Source: Bacteroidales bacterium (GTDB lineage Bacteria > Bacteroidota > Bacteroidia > Bacteroidales > UBA3663). From it: 15,235 nucleotides of DNA. The position numbers were made by a program, and so were the translations under genes. Each line of letters opens with the position of its first letter. The first letter of the stretch is position 1. Under the pieces are notes generated by a model, which saw nothing but the letters and a program-made list of their open reading frames with translations, was not told where the DNA came from and did not search any database. Where the stretch lies: positions 1-15,235 of the forward strand of contig JAUNCV010000029.1 of NCBI GenBank assembly GCA_030526445.1, in the 5' to 3' direction. Shown piece after piece: positions 5,839 through 13,207 of this stretch.

Positions 5839-6756
5839 CTATCGCTGTTTTTTGTCAATAATCTGTTTTGCTATCTTGACTGCTGTTTGATTAAATGAAG
5901 CACAGACGAAATGGAATATGGGCACATTATTCTTGTTATACATCACGAGTGGTTTATTCGTCACGTATGGGAACAAGTTTCCCAACTGCTCGCAGTAGAG
6001 CGAGGCAATCTCTCCGATAATATTCGCCACCTTGTGTGTCTCCTCATGCTCGCCAAACAAATCTTGCACCATCTCGGTCTGATAGAAACGCTCTTTCAAT
6101 ACCTCTTCAGGCAGTCCGAAAAATCGCTCCAGTTTGTCGGGATAACGCAATGTGCCATCATTCTGAATCAGTCGGGAGACTATGCTTCCTGTAGGCACAA
6201 GTACCCAAAGGTCGAGTGATTTGCCGGCCAACCGTTCAATAGTATTCCAATCGATAGACATGCCGAAGGGATCCAGCAGGCACAGGGCCTTCAGATTACT
6301 TTTCTCTTTCAAAGCTTGGGCCAATAAGAGTGCCTGGTTGTTGGCGTCAGCACAACGGAACGACATCAGGTTCTTCGTCTCATAGGCATTGAGCTTGAGT
6401 TTGAGTCTGTCAAGATTCTCTTGATACTTATCTATGAAGTAGTAGAAGTCAAAGCCTCGCATCGTTTCCTCCAAACGCACCACACGCTCGGCAGCACCTT
6501 GATAAAGGTTGAGGTCTTGGGGCGAAACATTTTCTTCGCCAAAAATATCTATAGCAAGGTTTTCGCTCTCCTCCTTTTGCTTTCTGTCGCCACTACCCGC
6601 AAAACCATCAAAATATATCAGTTTCCAATGGTATTTGTCACGATATGCGTTCATAATGGTCAGGTAGGCACGCACATAGCTTTCGAAACAGTCAAGTTTC
6701 TGTTCCGTCCATGGACCGCCCCAGCCTTCGTTTTGGGTTTTATCAAATTTCGCCAT
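5839..6756 (-). CDS. tcmP: Three-Cys-motif partner protein TcmP
   Basis: This 305-aa protein starts with the family opening GGPWTEQKLDCFESYVRAYL. A nucleotide/SAM-binding-like loop YFDGFAGSGD (48-57) follows, then FIDK (107-110), ADANN (136-140), and LLDPFGMSIDW (160-170), which sits where methyltransferases have their catalytic DPP(Y/F)-like loop. It closes with a strand-helix segment PLVMYNKNNVPIFHFVCASF. The arrangement suggests a Rossmann methyltransferase-like fold; an actual activity is unproven. The family is named for its pairing with three-Cys proteins like the DUF5131 gene immediately downstream. It overlaps the preceding gene by 14 bases, so the operon is tightly coupled. A defence role is inference from context. 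Confidence 0.85.
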   Translation of the reverse strand: MAKFDKTQNEGWGGPWTEQKLDCFESYVRAYLTIMNAYRDKYHWKLIYFDGFAGSGDRKQKEESENLAIDIFGEENVSPQDLNLYQGAAERVVRLEETMRGFDFYYFIDKYQENLDRLKLKLNAYETKNLMSFRCADANNQALLLAQALKEKSNLKALCLLDPFGMSIDWNTIERLAGKSLDLWVLVPTGSIVSRLIQNDGTLRYPDKLERFFGLPEEVLKERFYQTEMVQDLFGEHEETHKVANIIGEIASLYCEQLGNLFPYVTNKPLVMYNKNNVPIFHFVCASFNQTAVKIAKQIIDKKQR

Positions 6757-7411
6757 TGTGCAGTTTTTCTATATAAAGGTCAATATGATCGGCAGTTCCC
6801 TCGGGGAAAACTGGAGAGGAAATGCCGCGACTGATGTTTCGGGCCTCATTGGTGTCTGTACCGGGGAAAATGGCACGAGCCACCACTCTGGGCTGACCGC
6901 ATACCAAACCATTGCTGACAAAATAGCCGATGAGATTCAAAACGGTCTGACGGAAGAATCCTTCGTTGGGATGTTTTGAGCACTGGTTTCGCTCATCCAT
7001 AAGAAGTGTCCAGAGCACTTCAACAATAGCCTGGCCGTTCTGGCCGGGATGTGCGCCTCGCATGCCCAGAATCTTTGAGAAAAGCAGTTGGATGCGGAGG
7101 GTCGTAATCTGATGGCCTTGCTCGTCACGCGCCAACATTGACTCATCAAAATTGAAACGCGATATTATATCGTCAAGCACCATTTGCTTGCGCTCTTCTC
7201 TATCGTTCAGGCTTTCTGCTTTTCCCTCCACCTGACACCCTTCTCCTTTCTTCTGTTTTTTCGGATCAAGATTTTGAATTATGGTGACTTGAGCACCTGG
7301 TAGCGGAAAAATTCCGCCATACGAATCGCCTTGAAACACATTGCAATTATGCATCTCATTGTGGTTTACGACCTTAGCGTTATCTTCGTTTGAATTATAC
7401 TTGCTGTCCAT
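6743..7411 (-). CDS. Unknown protein with N-terminal NxNVFQG motif (protein B of the pair)
   Basis: The 222-aa protein is not recognised. Residues 15-40 form an Asn-rich motif, NHNEMHNCNVFQG then IFPLPGA, which closely matches the C-terminus of the protein encoded just upstream. A charged linker (48-75, Lys/Glu-rich) leads to a mostly helical body (about 76-180). Near the C-terminus, SSPVFPEGTADHIDLYIEKL (199-218) resembles the last 30 residues of the upstream protein (SPSFPIGTA, then a helix). It overlaps both neighbours (17 bases with the upstream gene, 14 with tcmP), so it surely belongs to the same operon. It may connect the upstream protein to TcmP through the shared motif. Confidence 0.75.
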   Translation of the reverse strand: MDSKYNSNEDNAKVVNHNEMHNCNVFQGDSYGGIFPLPGAQVTIIQNLDPKKQKKGEGCQVEGKAESLNDREERKQMVLDDIISRFNFDESMLARDEQGHQITTLRIQLLFSKILGMRGAHPGQNGQAIVEVLWTLLMDERNQCSKHPNEGFFRQTVLNLIGYFVSNGLVCGQPRVVARAIFPGTDTNEARNISRGISSPVFPEGTADHIDLYIEKLHNGEI

Positions 7412-8294
7412 TGTCCTGCGATTTTATTAGTTCAAAAAACTGTTTGAGCAACTCTGTTGGAGCTGTACCTATGGGAAAGCTGGGACTGTTGACCATACCC
7501 GGAAAGACATTTGAGTTCTGAATATCGTTGTGATTCTCAATCCTGTCAATATGCTGCTGGGGAACGCTGGCATCAAGCATCTCCTGTTCCACTTGCTTTA
7601 TGGCTTCATATTCCTCATCGGTTGCCAATCGGGCAAGGTCACCTTTCAGCAACCCAAACAACTGGTCACAAAGACTGTATTGGCGGCGGGTACGTATATA
7701 GCTGAGAACATACTCGAGACTCAAAGCCTTATCCAGTCGGGATACCTTATCTTGCCTGAGAGAAGCTATGATTCGTGCTTGCTCTTCCACCTGTTGGGCT
7801 AAGTTTTGGTTTTGAGTTCTTAGCAATTGTATCTCGTCTTGCTGTCTCTTTAGCACAGACTCCATTTCCGATATTTTTTTCTTGAAATGCTCGGAGGCCG
7901 TGGCTGTGGTGTAACACGGAGCCGCTTGCTGAGACACAGTCGGATATATAGTATATTTTTCGATAAAAGACTTAAAATAACTATAATACTGATAGGTTTT
8001 GCAATCTTCGGACACGCTTTTGATTTGTGGAGTTTCCGACCCTACCGAAAGAAACAAACATAGTTGTATCAGTCTGATAATCTGCCAATGAATTTTACCA
8101 ATCTTGCGTATTTCACAAAACTCTCCATTCTCAAAATCATAGCATGCGTCATTCAAATAGTTAATTATACGGAAGCTAAGCAACCGCTCACGATTCATGC
8201 GAGTGAGTACCGTAACGATATCACTATATACACCACCTTTAGCCTGGTAGTATGCCATGGTTCGAATACTATAGTCTTCTTTTGATTTCATCAT
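7395..8294 (-). CDS. Unknown coiled-coil protein with C-terminal NxNVFPG motif (protein A of the pair)
   Basis: The 299-aa protein is not recognised. It has a largely helical N-terminal half (1-115), a linker rich in Ser, Thr and Ala (about 118-134), and a heptad-patterned coiled coil (about 135-190: EMESVLKRQQDEIQLL and onward). A second helical part (190-245) precedes a C-terminal motif at 253-279: ENHNDIQNSNVFPG, then SPSFPIGTA. This motif recurs in the next protein. I start at the ATG at plus 8292-8294 (the next codon is also ATG); a TTG-start reading at 8315 would overlap the -7 promoter box. It is the first gene of the four-gene minus-strand operon. It could be a sensor or scaffold, which is inference only. 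Confidence 0.72.
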   Translation of the reverse strand: MMKSKEDYSIRTMAYYQAKGGVYSDIVTVLTRMNRERLLSFRIINYLNDACYDFENGEFCEIRKIGKIHWQIIRLIQLCLFLSVGSETPQIKSVSEDCKTYQYYSYFKSFIEKYTIYPTVSQQAAPCYTTATASEHFKKKISEMESVLKRQQDEIQLLRTQNQNLAQQVEEQARIIASLRQDKVSRLDKALSLEYVLSYIRTRRQYSLCDQLFGLLKGDLARLATDEEYEAIKQVEQEMLDASVPQQHIDRIENHNDIQNSNVFPGMVNSPSFPIGTAPTELLKQFFELIKSQDNGQQV

Positions 8295-8312
8295 AGACAA
8301 AAATGATTGGGG

Positions 8313-8320
8313 CAAAGATA
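8313..8320 (-). promoter_or_regulatory. -7 promoter element of the four-gene operon
   Basis: On minus, TATCTTTG (plus 8313-8320) is identical to the HU-gene box. No good -33 TTG is seen about 20 bp upstream. Transcription would begin near plus 8306, leaving roughly a dozen bases before the ATG at 8294. Confidence 0.5.
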
Positions 8321-8653
8321 ATAAAAAATATTGGGATAATTTTCTTCGTACACACTAATTTCGTTTTTCGTCATTTGTTTTTTACTATAAAACATCAAAA
8401 ATGCAGAAAACAACGACAATAACACACTCCATAAAGGCTCGCACTTGTTGTGACTCGGGTTCTGACCCAGTCAAAGCACCGCATTTTTTTCAGAAAACTT
8501 TCATCGACTTAAATTGCTGATAATGCAGAAAGAAACCATCTGCAAATAGATTATGAAGAACGCACGACTCAGAATTTCTCGTTGAGCAGTTGAGTCATTA
8601 CGAACTTTGCCTCGCAATTCGGAACAAACCATCCCCGTTTGCAACTATTAATA
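8321..8653. other. Divergent control region between the two main operons
   Basis: About 330 bases without a gene. It holds a 9-bp stem with one bulged C (8451-8473, TGACT-GGGT / ACCC-AGTCA) with seven T at 8484-8490, which could be a weak terminator or attenuator on plus. A GAACTTTG (8602-8609) differs at one position from TAnnTTTG and may be the -7 box of the plus operon, with TTG at 8582-8584 behind it at a short spacing of 17. AATGCAGAA appears near 8398 and 8522. No tRNA or att-like repeat was recognised. Confidence 0.4.
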
Positions 8654-9034
8654 ATGTCTAAGAAAAAAACTTTTCAAACGACCTGGATCTTCGCCAAGAC
8701 AAGTAAGCAATTAGCCAAAGCTTCTGAGCATCTTCGCTTTTGGCCTTTCGTGAAATCCTATCATTGGATGAACAATCACACCGTTGAGGTCACCCTTTAC
8801 ATCGGTCATTGCTCAACTCAAGATGAAGAGGAGCTTTATCTGCACCGCGCCAGTCGGGTCATGCAGCTCTGTCTGAACCAGTACCAAGTTCGTGTTGGCG
8901 TCAACTTTTACAAAGAAGCAGACTTCAGAATCGGATATTCGGCCGACCTTTTCCTCCGCCCGAATGACAAACTCAAACCTTTTAAGACCTTCCTTTGTGA
9001 GCTTGAAAAACAGAACAAGAAAGAACCCTTTTGA
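8654..9034 (+). CDS. Unknown 126-aa protein, first gene of the element operon
   Basis: I do not recognise this protein. It begins MSKKKTFQTTWIFAKTSKQL and is rich in aromatic residues (WPFVKSYHWM), reading like a small alpha/beta domain with alternating strands (HTVEVTLYIG, YQVRVGVNFY). It has no membrane segment or signal peptide. The ATG at 8654 is preferred over an in-frame TTG at 8639. It is followed after 2 bases by the next gene and heads a closely packed operon leading to the DUF3987 and primase genes, so a role in element replication or its control is plausible but unproven. Confidence 0.6.
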   Translation: MSKKKTFQTTWIFAKTSKQLAKASEHLRFWPFVKSYHWMNNHTVEVTLYIGHCSTQDEEELYLHRASRVMQLCLNQYQVRVGVNFYKEADFRIGYSADLFLRPNDKLKPFKTFLCELEKQNKKEPF

Positions 9035-9036
9035 TT

Positions 9037-9315
9037 ATGAAGAAGCAACTAATCCCTACTGAGGAATTCGTGTTCCCTCCATCGGTGCAGAGTGACCTCT
9101 TTCAGTATCTGAAGCCAAAGCAGCAGGAAAAGATGCGCCATATTCTTCGCCCGCTGAAGAAATGGGCTCAAGCTGAACTCGCTACCAGCTTGATCGATTT
9201 CCTCGAATCAGGCAACCCTGTACCACCAACATGCAACTGTACTCTTATCGATAGTCTCTTCTGGCAGATTATCAATAATGAAGTTATTCGACCATTAAAT
9301 AACAATCAATTATGA
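9037..9315 (+). CDS. Unknown 92-aa helical protein
   Basis: A small soluble protein (MKKQLIPTEEFVFPPSVQSD start), mostly predicted helix, with a basic central helix (QQEKMRHILRPLKKWAQAEL) and a short Cys pair (TCNC, near residue 66). Family not recognised. The ATG at 9037 follows the previous stop by 2 bases, and its stop overlaps the next ATG (ATGA at 9312), so it is translationally coupled within the operon. Confidence 0.6.
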   Translation: MKKQLIPTEEFVFPPSVQSDLFQYLKPKQQEKMRHILRPLKKWAQAELATSLIDFLESGNPVPPTCNCTLIDSLFWQIINNEVIRPLNNNQL

Positions 9316-9641
9316 ACAAAGTTAATCTTGATAACATCAGCCTCACATGCTACTTAAACGAGGCTACCGAGATCAGCCAAAAGGAGTGCCATCTGGGCAT
9401 TATCAGTATGAACAACAAAGGCGAGATCCGCTTTGAGGAGGATGCCCGCAAGGGGTCTACCCACTGGGAACGCAATCCTCGCCTCTACGAGGGCAAGACA
9501 ATCAACATGACACGCCGCAAAGACGGCTCGCTCCGTTTCCAGTTCAAGAAGGTGAACACCGAGGCCGAAGACTTCAAAGCAGAAGACTACGCTTTCCGCG
9601 TGTATACAGAACTAACTCAAGCACTTAAAAATATTATTTAA
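9312..9641 (+). CDS. Unknown 109-aa protein upstream of the DUF3987 gene
   Basis: This small soluble protein is beta-rich at first (NISLTCYLNEATEISQKECHLGIISM). A basic middle follows (NMTRRKDGSLRFQFKKV) and then a C-terminal helix ending LTQALKNII. Small proteins of this kind are commonly encoded ahead of DUF3987 genes in Bacteroidota, but I cannot name the family. It overlaps the previous gene by 4 bases and is 5 bases before the DUF3987 start. No catalytic motif is visible; DNA binding is possible given the basic stretch. Confidence 0.6.
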   Translation: MNKVNLDNISLTCYLNEATEISQKECHLGIISMNNKGEIRFEEDARKGSTHWERNPRLYEGKTINMTRRKDGSLRFQFKKVNTEAEDFKAEDYAFRVYTELTQALKNII

Positions 9642-9646
9642 CAACT

Positions 9647-11134
9647 ATGGCAGAACAAATTACAAACCCACAACCCAAACTTCTTCCTGAGGCTCCCATA
9701 ACTGGAGCCTCAACGGAAGAAACTGAAGAAGAGGATTTCATCGACTGGAAACCTTCTGTTGAGACACTACCCATACGCGAACGAGACTTGCCGGCTGTGA
9801 TGCGCGAAGTGGTAATGAATGCACCCCCATCGCGCAAGATTCCGGCCTTCATAGCTACACTGGCACCACTCTCAGCCCTGGCTACCCGAGTTCGCCTCAC
9901 CTACTATCACGACGGCCCAATCCGTCCACACGGACTGCTTTTGCAGGTGGTGATTGAGGGCGAGCAGAGTTCGGGCAAGAGCTTTGCGGCCGACATAGAA
10001 CGTCTCATCATGAACGACACGCTCAAGGCACGCGACAAGGCCCAACGCCGCCTGGAACAGGAATATCGTGAGAAGAAAAACCGCCGCGCACAGAACAAGC
10101 AACTTGAGGAGCAGCCGCAGACCACCATCCGGGTCATCCCACCAACCATCTCAAAGACCGTGCTGACGAAGCGTGCCGACTTTTACGAACGTATTCTGGG
10201 CGACACGCTGACCTTCTGGATGTTTGCCGAAGAGCTGGCGCAGGTGACCGATGCGGGCAAAGCTGGCTACTCGAACCTTCGCACCATCATGCGCACGGCC
10301 TACGATCTGGGCTCACTCTTTGGTATCGACTATGCTTCGGACAATTCTTATTCAGCCATTGTAGACATCAACATCTGCTCCATGTTCTGCGCTACGCCAT
10401 CGGCCGTAGATGAGTATTTCGACAAGAAGAGCATTGAGGGCGGCAACGTGACCAGATGCATCCTCTGCCCTATCGAGAGCCGTGTAGAGAACGATGGGGA
10501 GACCTTCAAGATGTACACCGAGGAACAGATGATTGCAATACGCCAAACCCTGAACCGCATGATGGCCGACTGCTATGACGAGCATGACCACTTACGGCCC
10601 ATCATGCAGCTCGACACCTCGTGGATAGACCGCACATGCAAAGCATTCATCGACCTCAAGGGACGCGATTACAAACTTTCGGCCAACGAGGCTGTGAAGA
10701 CCTTCCGCTTCCGCTCGTGCGTCTCGGCCTTCCGTATCGCCTCGCTCTGTTACTACCTCTATTCTATTGAGATGGGATTTGATCCCACCAATAACGACCC
10801 ATCGCTTGTTAAACAACGAGCACAGCGCCTATGCCGACGCATTTTTCAGTTTATGGCCGAATACATAATTGAAAATTTACTAAAGCGTTGGGGACGAAAA
10901 TTTAACGAACTGAACAGCAAGCGAAAGAACGAGGATGGCAGCCCCGACAAAAACATCCTTTACAACATGCTTCCGGCTGAGTTTACTCGCGATCAACTCA
11001 AGCTCCTACTCACTCAGACCGGTTGCACCACGCCTGCCAAGCAGTTCATCTATATGTGGGGACCAAAAGATTTGGGCCTCATCGAGATTATTGACAAAAA
11101 TCATTTTCGTAAAAAAAGCCCATCACATGATTGA
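9647..11134 (+). CDS. DUF3987 P-loop protein (element replication helicase-like)
   Basis: The 495-aa product has a clear Walker A motif GEQSSGKS (105-112), preceded by a hydrophobic strand (LLLQVVIE). A Walker B-like strand ends in FAEE (193-196, after DTLTFWM). An acidic N-terminal tail (about 25-32) and a long charged helix (125-155) flank the core. DUF3987 proteins resemble the primase-helicase ATPases of Bacteroidota mobile elements and often sit with VirE-N or CHC2 primase domains; here no VirE-N domain is attached and the primase is a separate gene. It overlaps the primase gene by 8 bases. The likely role is an ATP-driven step in replication of the element. The exact activity is not known. 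Confidence 0.83.
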   Translation: MAEQITNPQPKLLPEAPITGASTEETEEEDFIDWKPSVETLPIRERDLPAVMREVVMNAPPSRKIPAFIATLAPLSALATRVRLTYYHDGPIRPHGLLLQVVIEGEQSSGKSFAADIERLIMNDTLKARDKAQRRLEQEYREKKNRRAQNKQLEEQPQTTIRVIPPTISKTVLTKRADFYERILGDTLTFWMFAEELAQVTDAGKAGYSNLRTIMRTAYDLGSLFGIDYASDNSYSAIVDINICSMFCATPSAVDEYFDKKSIEGGNVTRCILCPIESRVENDGETFKMYTEEQMIAIRQTLNRMMADCYDEHDHLRPIMQLDTSWIDRTCKAFIDLKGRDYKLSANEAVKTFRFRSCVSAFRIASLCYYLYSIEMGFDPTNNDPSLVKQRAQRLCRRIFQFMAEYIIENLLKRWGRKFNELNSKRKNEDGSPDKNILYNMLPAEFTRDQLKLLLTQTGCTTPAKQFIYMWGPKDLGLIEIIDKNHFRKKSPSHD

Positions 11135-12032
11135 CCCATTTGAACTTCAACGCCTCAGTTCGCAACCCATTGAGCCCATAGCCGAAAGGCTGGGCTTACG
11201 GGTGGCACACCACAAAGCACTCTGCCCGTTTCATGCCGACAAACACCCCTCGCTCACCTTCAAAGGCTCGCGCTACCGCTGCTTTGTTTGTGGTGCACAG
11301 GGAGGGGTTATTGACTTGGTAAAAAATGTGTCAGGAAAGAAATTTGTAGAAGCTTGCAAGTGGATAGCAGATGAAAACAAAATCATCATACCCGACAATA
11401 GGGAGCCAAGACCTCTGACCTCGGCAAAGGTAACAACGTCTTTTGACGCTACACGCTACATTCGCCATTTCGAACACCCATGGCTTTCTCCCTATGCCCG
11501 CCAGTTTCTCTTCGAAAAACGAATGCTCGACCCTCGCGTCGTGGACTTCTGCCGCCTTACATCTTACAAGGATTGGTTGCAGATTCCTTATCTTGACCAA
11601 GCAGGAAGGCTCATAGGCATCCAGTGCCGATACATGGGGAGCGACCCCAATCAGCCCCGCTTCCGTTTTCCACAAGGCTCGGTATGCAAGCTCTATAACC
11701 AACAAGTGATACCGATGCTCAAGCCGGGAGAACCGCTCTTCATCTCCGAAGGGTGTTCTGATTGCTGGTCCATCCTCTCATCGGGCCACAAATGCGTAGC
11801 CATCCCATCGGCCACCCTGCTCAAAGAGGAGGATCTGCTGCCGCTTCAAGGCCATTCATGCCACATATATCCCGACCAAGATGAACCTGGCGAGAAGCTC
11901 TACGAACGTCTGCTCGCAGCTTCGCTCAAGATTGGGTTTTATCTGGAACGTCACCAGTTACCTTCGGGCTGCAAAGACTTCAGCGACTACTTTGTACTGG
12001 TAAAAGGTAAAGGTAAAGCAGATGAAAAATGA
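11127..12032 (+). CDS. CHC2 zinc-finger / Toprim DNA primase
   Basis: The 301-aa protein has the CHC2 zinc finger of DnaG-type primases: C33-P-F-H36 and C52-F-V-C55, with the expected HADKHPSLTF and GAQGGVIDLV contexts. A Toprim-like catalytic domain follows, with FISEGCSD (E209) and YPDQDEPG (D250, D252), then KDFSDYF as in phage-type primases. It should make RNA primers for element replication, working with the DUF3987 protein. I start at the ATG at 11127, inside the end of the DUF3987 gene; the frame is open further upstream (to 10935) but that part lies within DUF3987 coding sequence. The C-terminus reads VKGKGKADEK because the gene ends in the GGTAAAGGTAAAG repeat also seen near 4.8-5.0 kb. 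Confidence 0.87.
   Translation: MIDPFELQRLSSQPIEPIAERLGLRVAHHKALCPFHADKHPSLTFKGSRYRCFVCGAQGGVIDLVKNVSGKKFVEACKWIADENKIIIPDNREPRPLTSAKVTTSFDATRYIRHFEHPWLSPYARQFLFEKRMLDPRVVDFCRLTSYKDWLQIPYLDQAGRLIGIQCRYMGSDPNQPRFRFPQGSVCKLYNQQVIPMLKPGEPLFISEGCSDCWSILSSGHKCVAIPSATLLKEEDLLPLQGHSCHIYPDQDEPGEKLYERLLAASLKIGFYLERHQLPSGCKDFSDYFVLVKGKGKADEK
12004..12018 (+). repeat. Fourth copy of the GGTAAAGGTAAAG motif
   Basis: AAGGTAAAGGTAAAG sits at the 3' end of the primase gene, encoding part of its KGKGK tail. It matches the core of the three copies at 4731-4749, 4788-4806 and 5030-5048, but the flanking TGGA is not shared. A 15-base low-complexity match could be chance or a codon effect. Confidence 0.5.
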
Positions 12033-12057
12033 CTTTTTAATTCTTAACTTCAGAAAT

Positions 12058-12504
12058 ATGAACATCATCCTCTATCGTCATCGCGCCTCAAAGTTTGGCC
12101 TCGATGGCATCCTAAGTATCCGTAATCAGAAAGTATGCGACACAACAGAGCACCCCGACCTGCATCTGGCAGTAGGCACATATCGTATAGTGATTGCCAC
12201 ACTGCCGAAGCTTCGTCGCAAAGTTCCATTTGTTGTTACTCCCGAGACATTTTCTCAGGACTACAAAAGTGTGATTCCCTCAGGCAAGGTGCTGGAGAAG
12301 CATCACACCTCCTACGTTGGCATGGGTCATGGCCCCTTCAATCTTCGTCAGAGCAACATCCTCGTGGGTGAGCGACGCAAAGCAGACGACCGCATCTTGC
12401 GCGGCGTGCTTTTCAAGAGCGAAGACACATTTGCACGCCTCATAGACCGGCTCGATAAGGCACAGTGCCGTAGCGAAGAGATAATGCTGACAATTTGCAA
12501 TTAA
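12058..12504 (+). CDS. DUF5675-family protein
   Basis: The 148-aa product shows the DUF5675 layout. An N-terminal strand (MNIILYRHRASKFGLDGIL) is followed by the short V-CDTTEHPDLHLAVGTYRI segment (the family's CDTLE...PEGTY element). After that come a basic strand, a GMGHGPFNLRQSNILVGERR region near the family's conserved loop, and a C-terminal helix. Members are found in phages and integrated elements beside cell-wall enzymes; the reaction is not established. I prefer the ATG at 12058, where the family homology starts; an ATG at 12022, 11 bases inside the primase gene, would add 12 residues. A 37-base gap leads to the small gene that precedes the M15 peptidase. Confidence 0.75.
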   Translation: MNIILYRHRASKFGLDGILSIRNQKVCDTTEHPDLHLAVGTYRIVIATLPKLRRKVPFVVTPETFSQDYKSVIPSGKVLEKHHTSYVGMGHGPFNLRQSNILVGERRKADDRILRGVLFKSEDTFARLIDRLDKAQCRSEEIMLTICN

Positions 12505-12541
12505 AAACACAGTATATACACAAAAATCAATCCTCAACATC

Positions 12542-12661
12542 ATGAACAAGACTAAAAGAATATTTCAGATTGTGTTGCGTGTCCTCAGAGTTCTCATCGG
12601 CCTGCACGATGCTGCACAGGAGCACAAAAAGAGTGATAACGAAAATACTGAAAAGAAATGA
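12542..12661 (+). CDS. 39-aa amphipathic small protein (smalltalk-like position)
   Basis: An ATG at 12542 opens a 39-codon frame: a basic start (MNKTKRIF), a hydrophobic stretch interrupted by arginines (QIVLRVLRVLIGL, residues 9-21) and a charged tail ending NENTEKK. Its stop overlaps the ATG of the M15 peptidase (ATGA), so the two are translationally coupled, which supports a real gene. Bacteroidota carry a family of very short 'smalltalk' proteins in this same place, before cell-wall hydrolases. This one has a comparable layout but lacks the usual uninterrupted helix and terminal Cys, so the family link is tentative. It could act as a membrane-binding helper of the hydrolase. Confidence 0.6.
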   Translation: MNKTKRIFQIVLRVLRVLIGLHDAAQEHKKSDNENTEKK

Positions 12662-13113
12662 AAGACCTCCAGCTTTCGGCCCACTTCCGCCTCTCGGAAT
12701 TCACCCGTTCGGCAACTGCTCAAAAGCTCGGCATCGACAACAGCCTCGACCCTACGCGAGCAGAGCATCATCACCTTATCGACTCCCTTCGCACCCTCTG
12801 CTCCTCTGTGCTTGAGCCTCTTCGCCAGCACTACCACACCCCCATCGTAGTGACCTCGGGCTACCGCTGCCCAGAGCTGAACCGCGCCGTGGGAGGTAAG
12901 GAATGGAGTCAGCACCTGAAGGGCCAAGCCGCCGACATCCGCGTGCCCGATGCTGCCACCGGTCGCCGCTGGCTGGAGTGGATTCGCACCCATTGCGACT
13001 TCGACCAGCTCATCTGGGAGACTGCCGACAAGCGCACCTTCTGGATTCATGTGAGCTTCGCCCGCACTTCGCCCAACCGCAAGCAGTACATTCCGTATTT
13101 GCTGAAGAAGTGA
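12658..13113 (+). CDS. M15-family zinc peptidase (peptidoglycan hydrolase)
   Basis: The 151-aa protein has the M15A peptidase pattern. SGYRCPELNRAVGG (67-80) is followed by SQHLKGQAADI (84-94), which supplies H86 and D93. WIHVSF (129-134) supplies the third zinc ligand, H131. The N-terminal FRLSEFTRSATA is typical of phage and element enzymes. Such enzymes cut D-Ala or L-Ala links in peptidoglycan. No signal peptide is visible, so export would need help, perhaps from the preceding small protein. It is the last gene of the element operon and is closed by a strong terminator. Confidence 0.88.
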   Translation: MKDLQLSAHFRLSEFTRSATAQKLGIDNSLDPTRAEHHHLIDSLRTLCSSVLEPLRQHYHTPIVVTSGYRCPELNRAVGGKEWSQHLKGQAADIRVPDAATGRRWLEWIRTHCDFDQLIWETADKRTFWIHVSFARTSPNRKQYIPYLLKK

Positions 13114-13135
13114 CTTCGGCCACCATCCTATTGCG

Positions 13136-13174
13136 CCCTTACAGTCTATCTTTTGATAGGCTGTAGGGTTTTTT
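13136..13174 (+). terminator. Intrinsic terminator of the element operon
   Basis: CCCTTACAGTCTATC (13136-13150) pairs with GATAGGCTGTAGGG (13155-13168), with one bulged T, one G-T pair and a 4-nt loop, followed by six T (13169-13174). It lies 22 bases after the M15 stop codon. It marks the likely right edge of the element's main operon. Confidence 0.85.
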
Positions 13175-13207
13175 CAATGCAAAAAAGAGATTTCGGACAT
13201 AAAAACA

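Noticed and set aside
8295..8315. TTG start at 8315 for the coiled-coil protein
   Set aside because: The codon lies within the TATCTTTG promoter box, so it would not be in the message; the ATG at 8294 is used.
8451..8473. Partial tRNA T-arm as an integration site
   Set aside because: GGGTTCTGACCC resembles a T-arm loosely, but no acceptor or anticodon arm and no repeated copy are seen.
10935..11126. Upstream part of the primase frame
   Set aside because: It lies wholly within the DUF3987 gene and adds Ser/Arg-rich sequence unlike a primase; homology starts at 11127.
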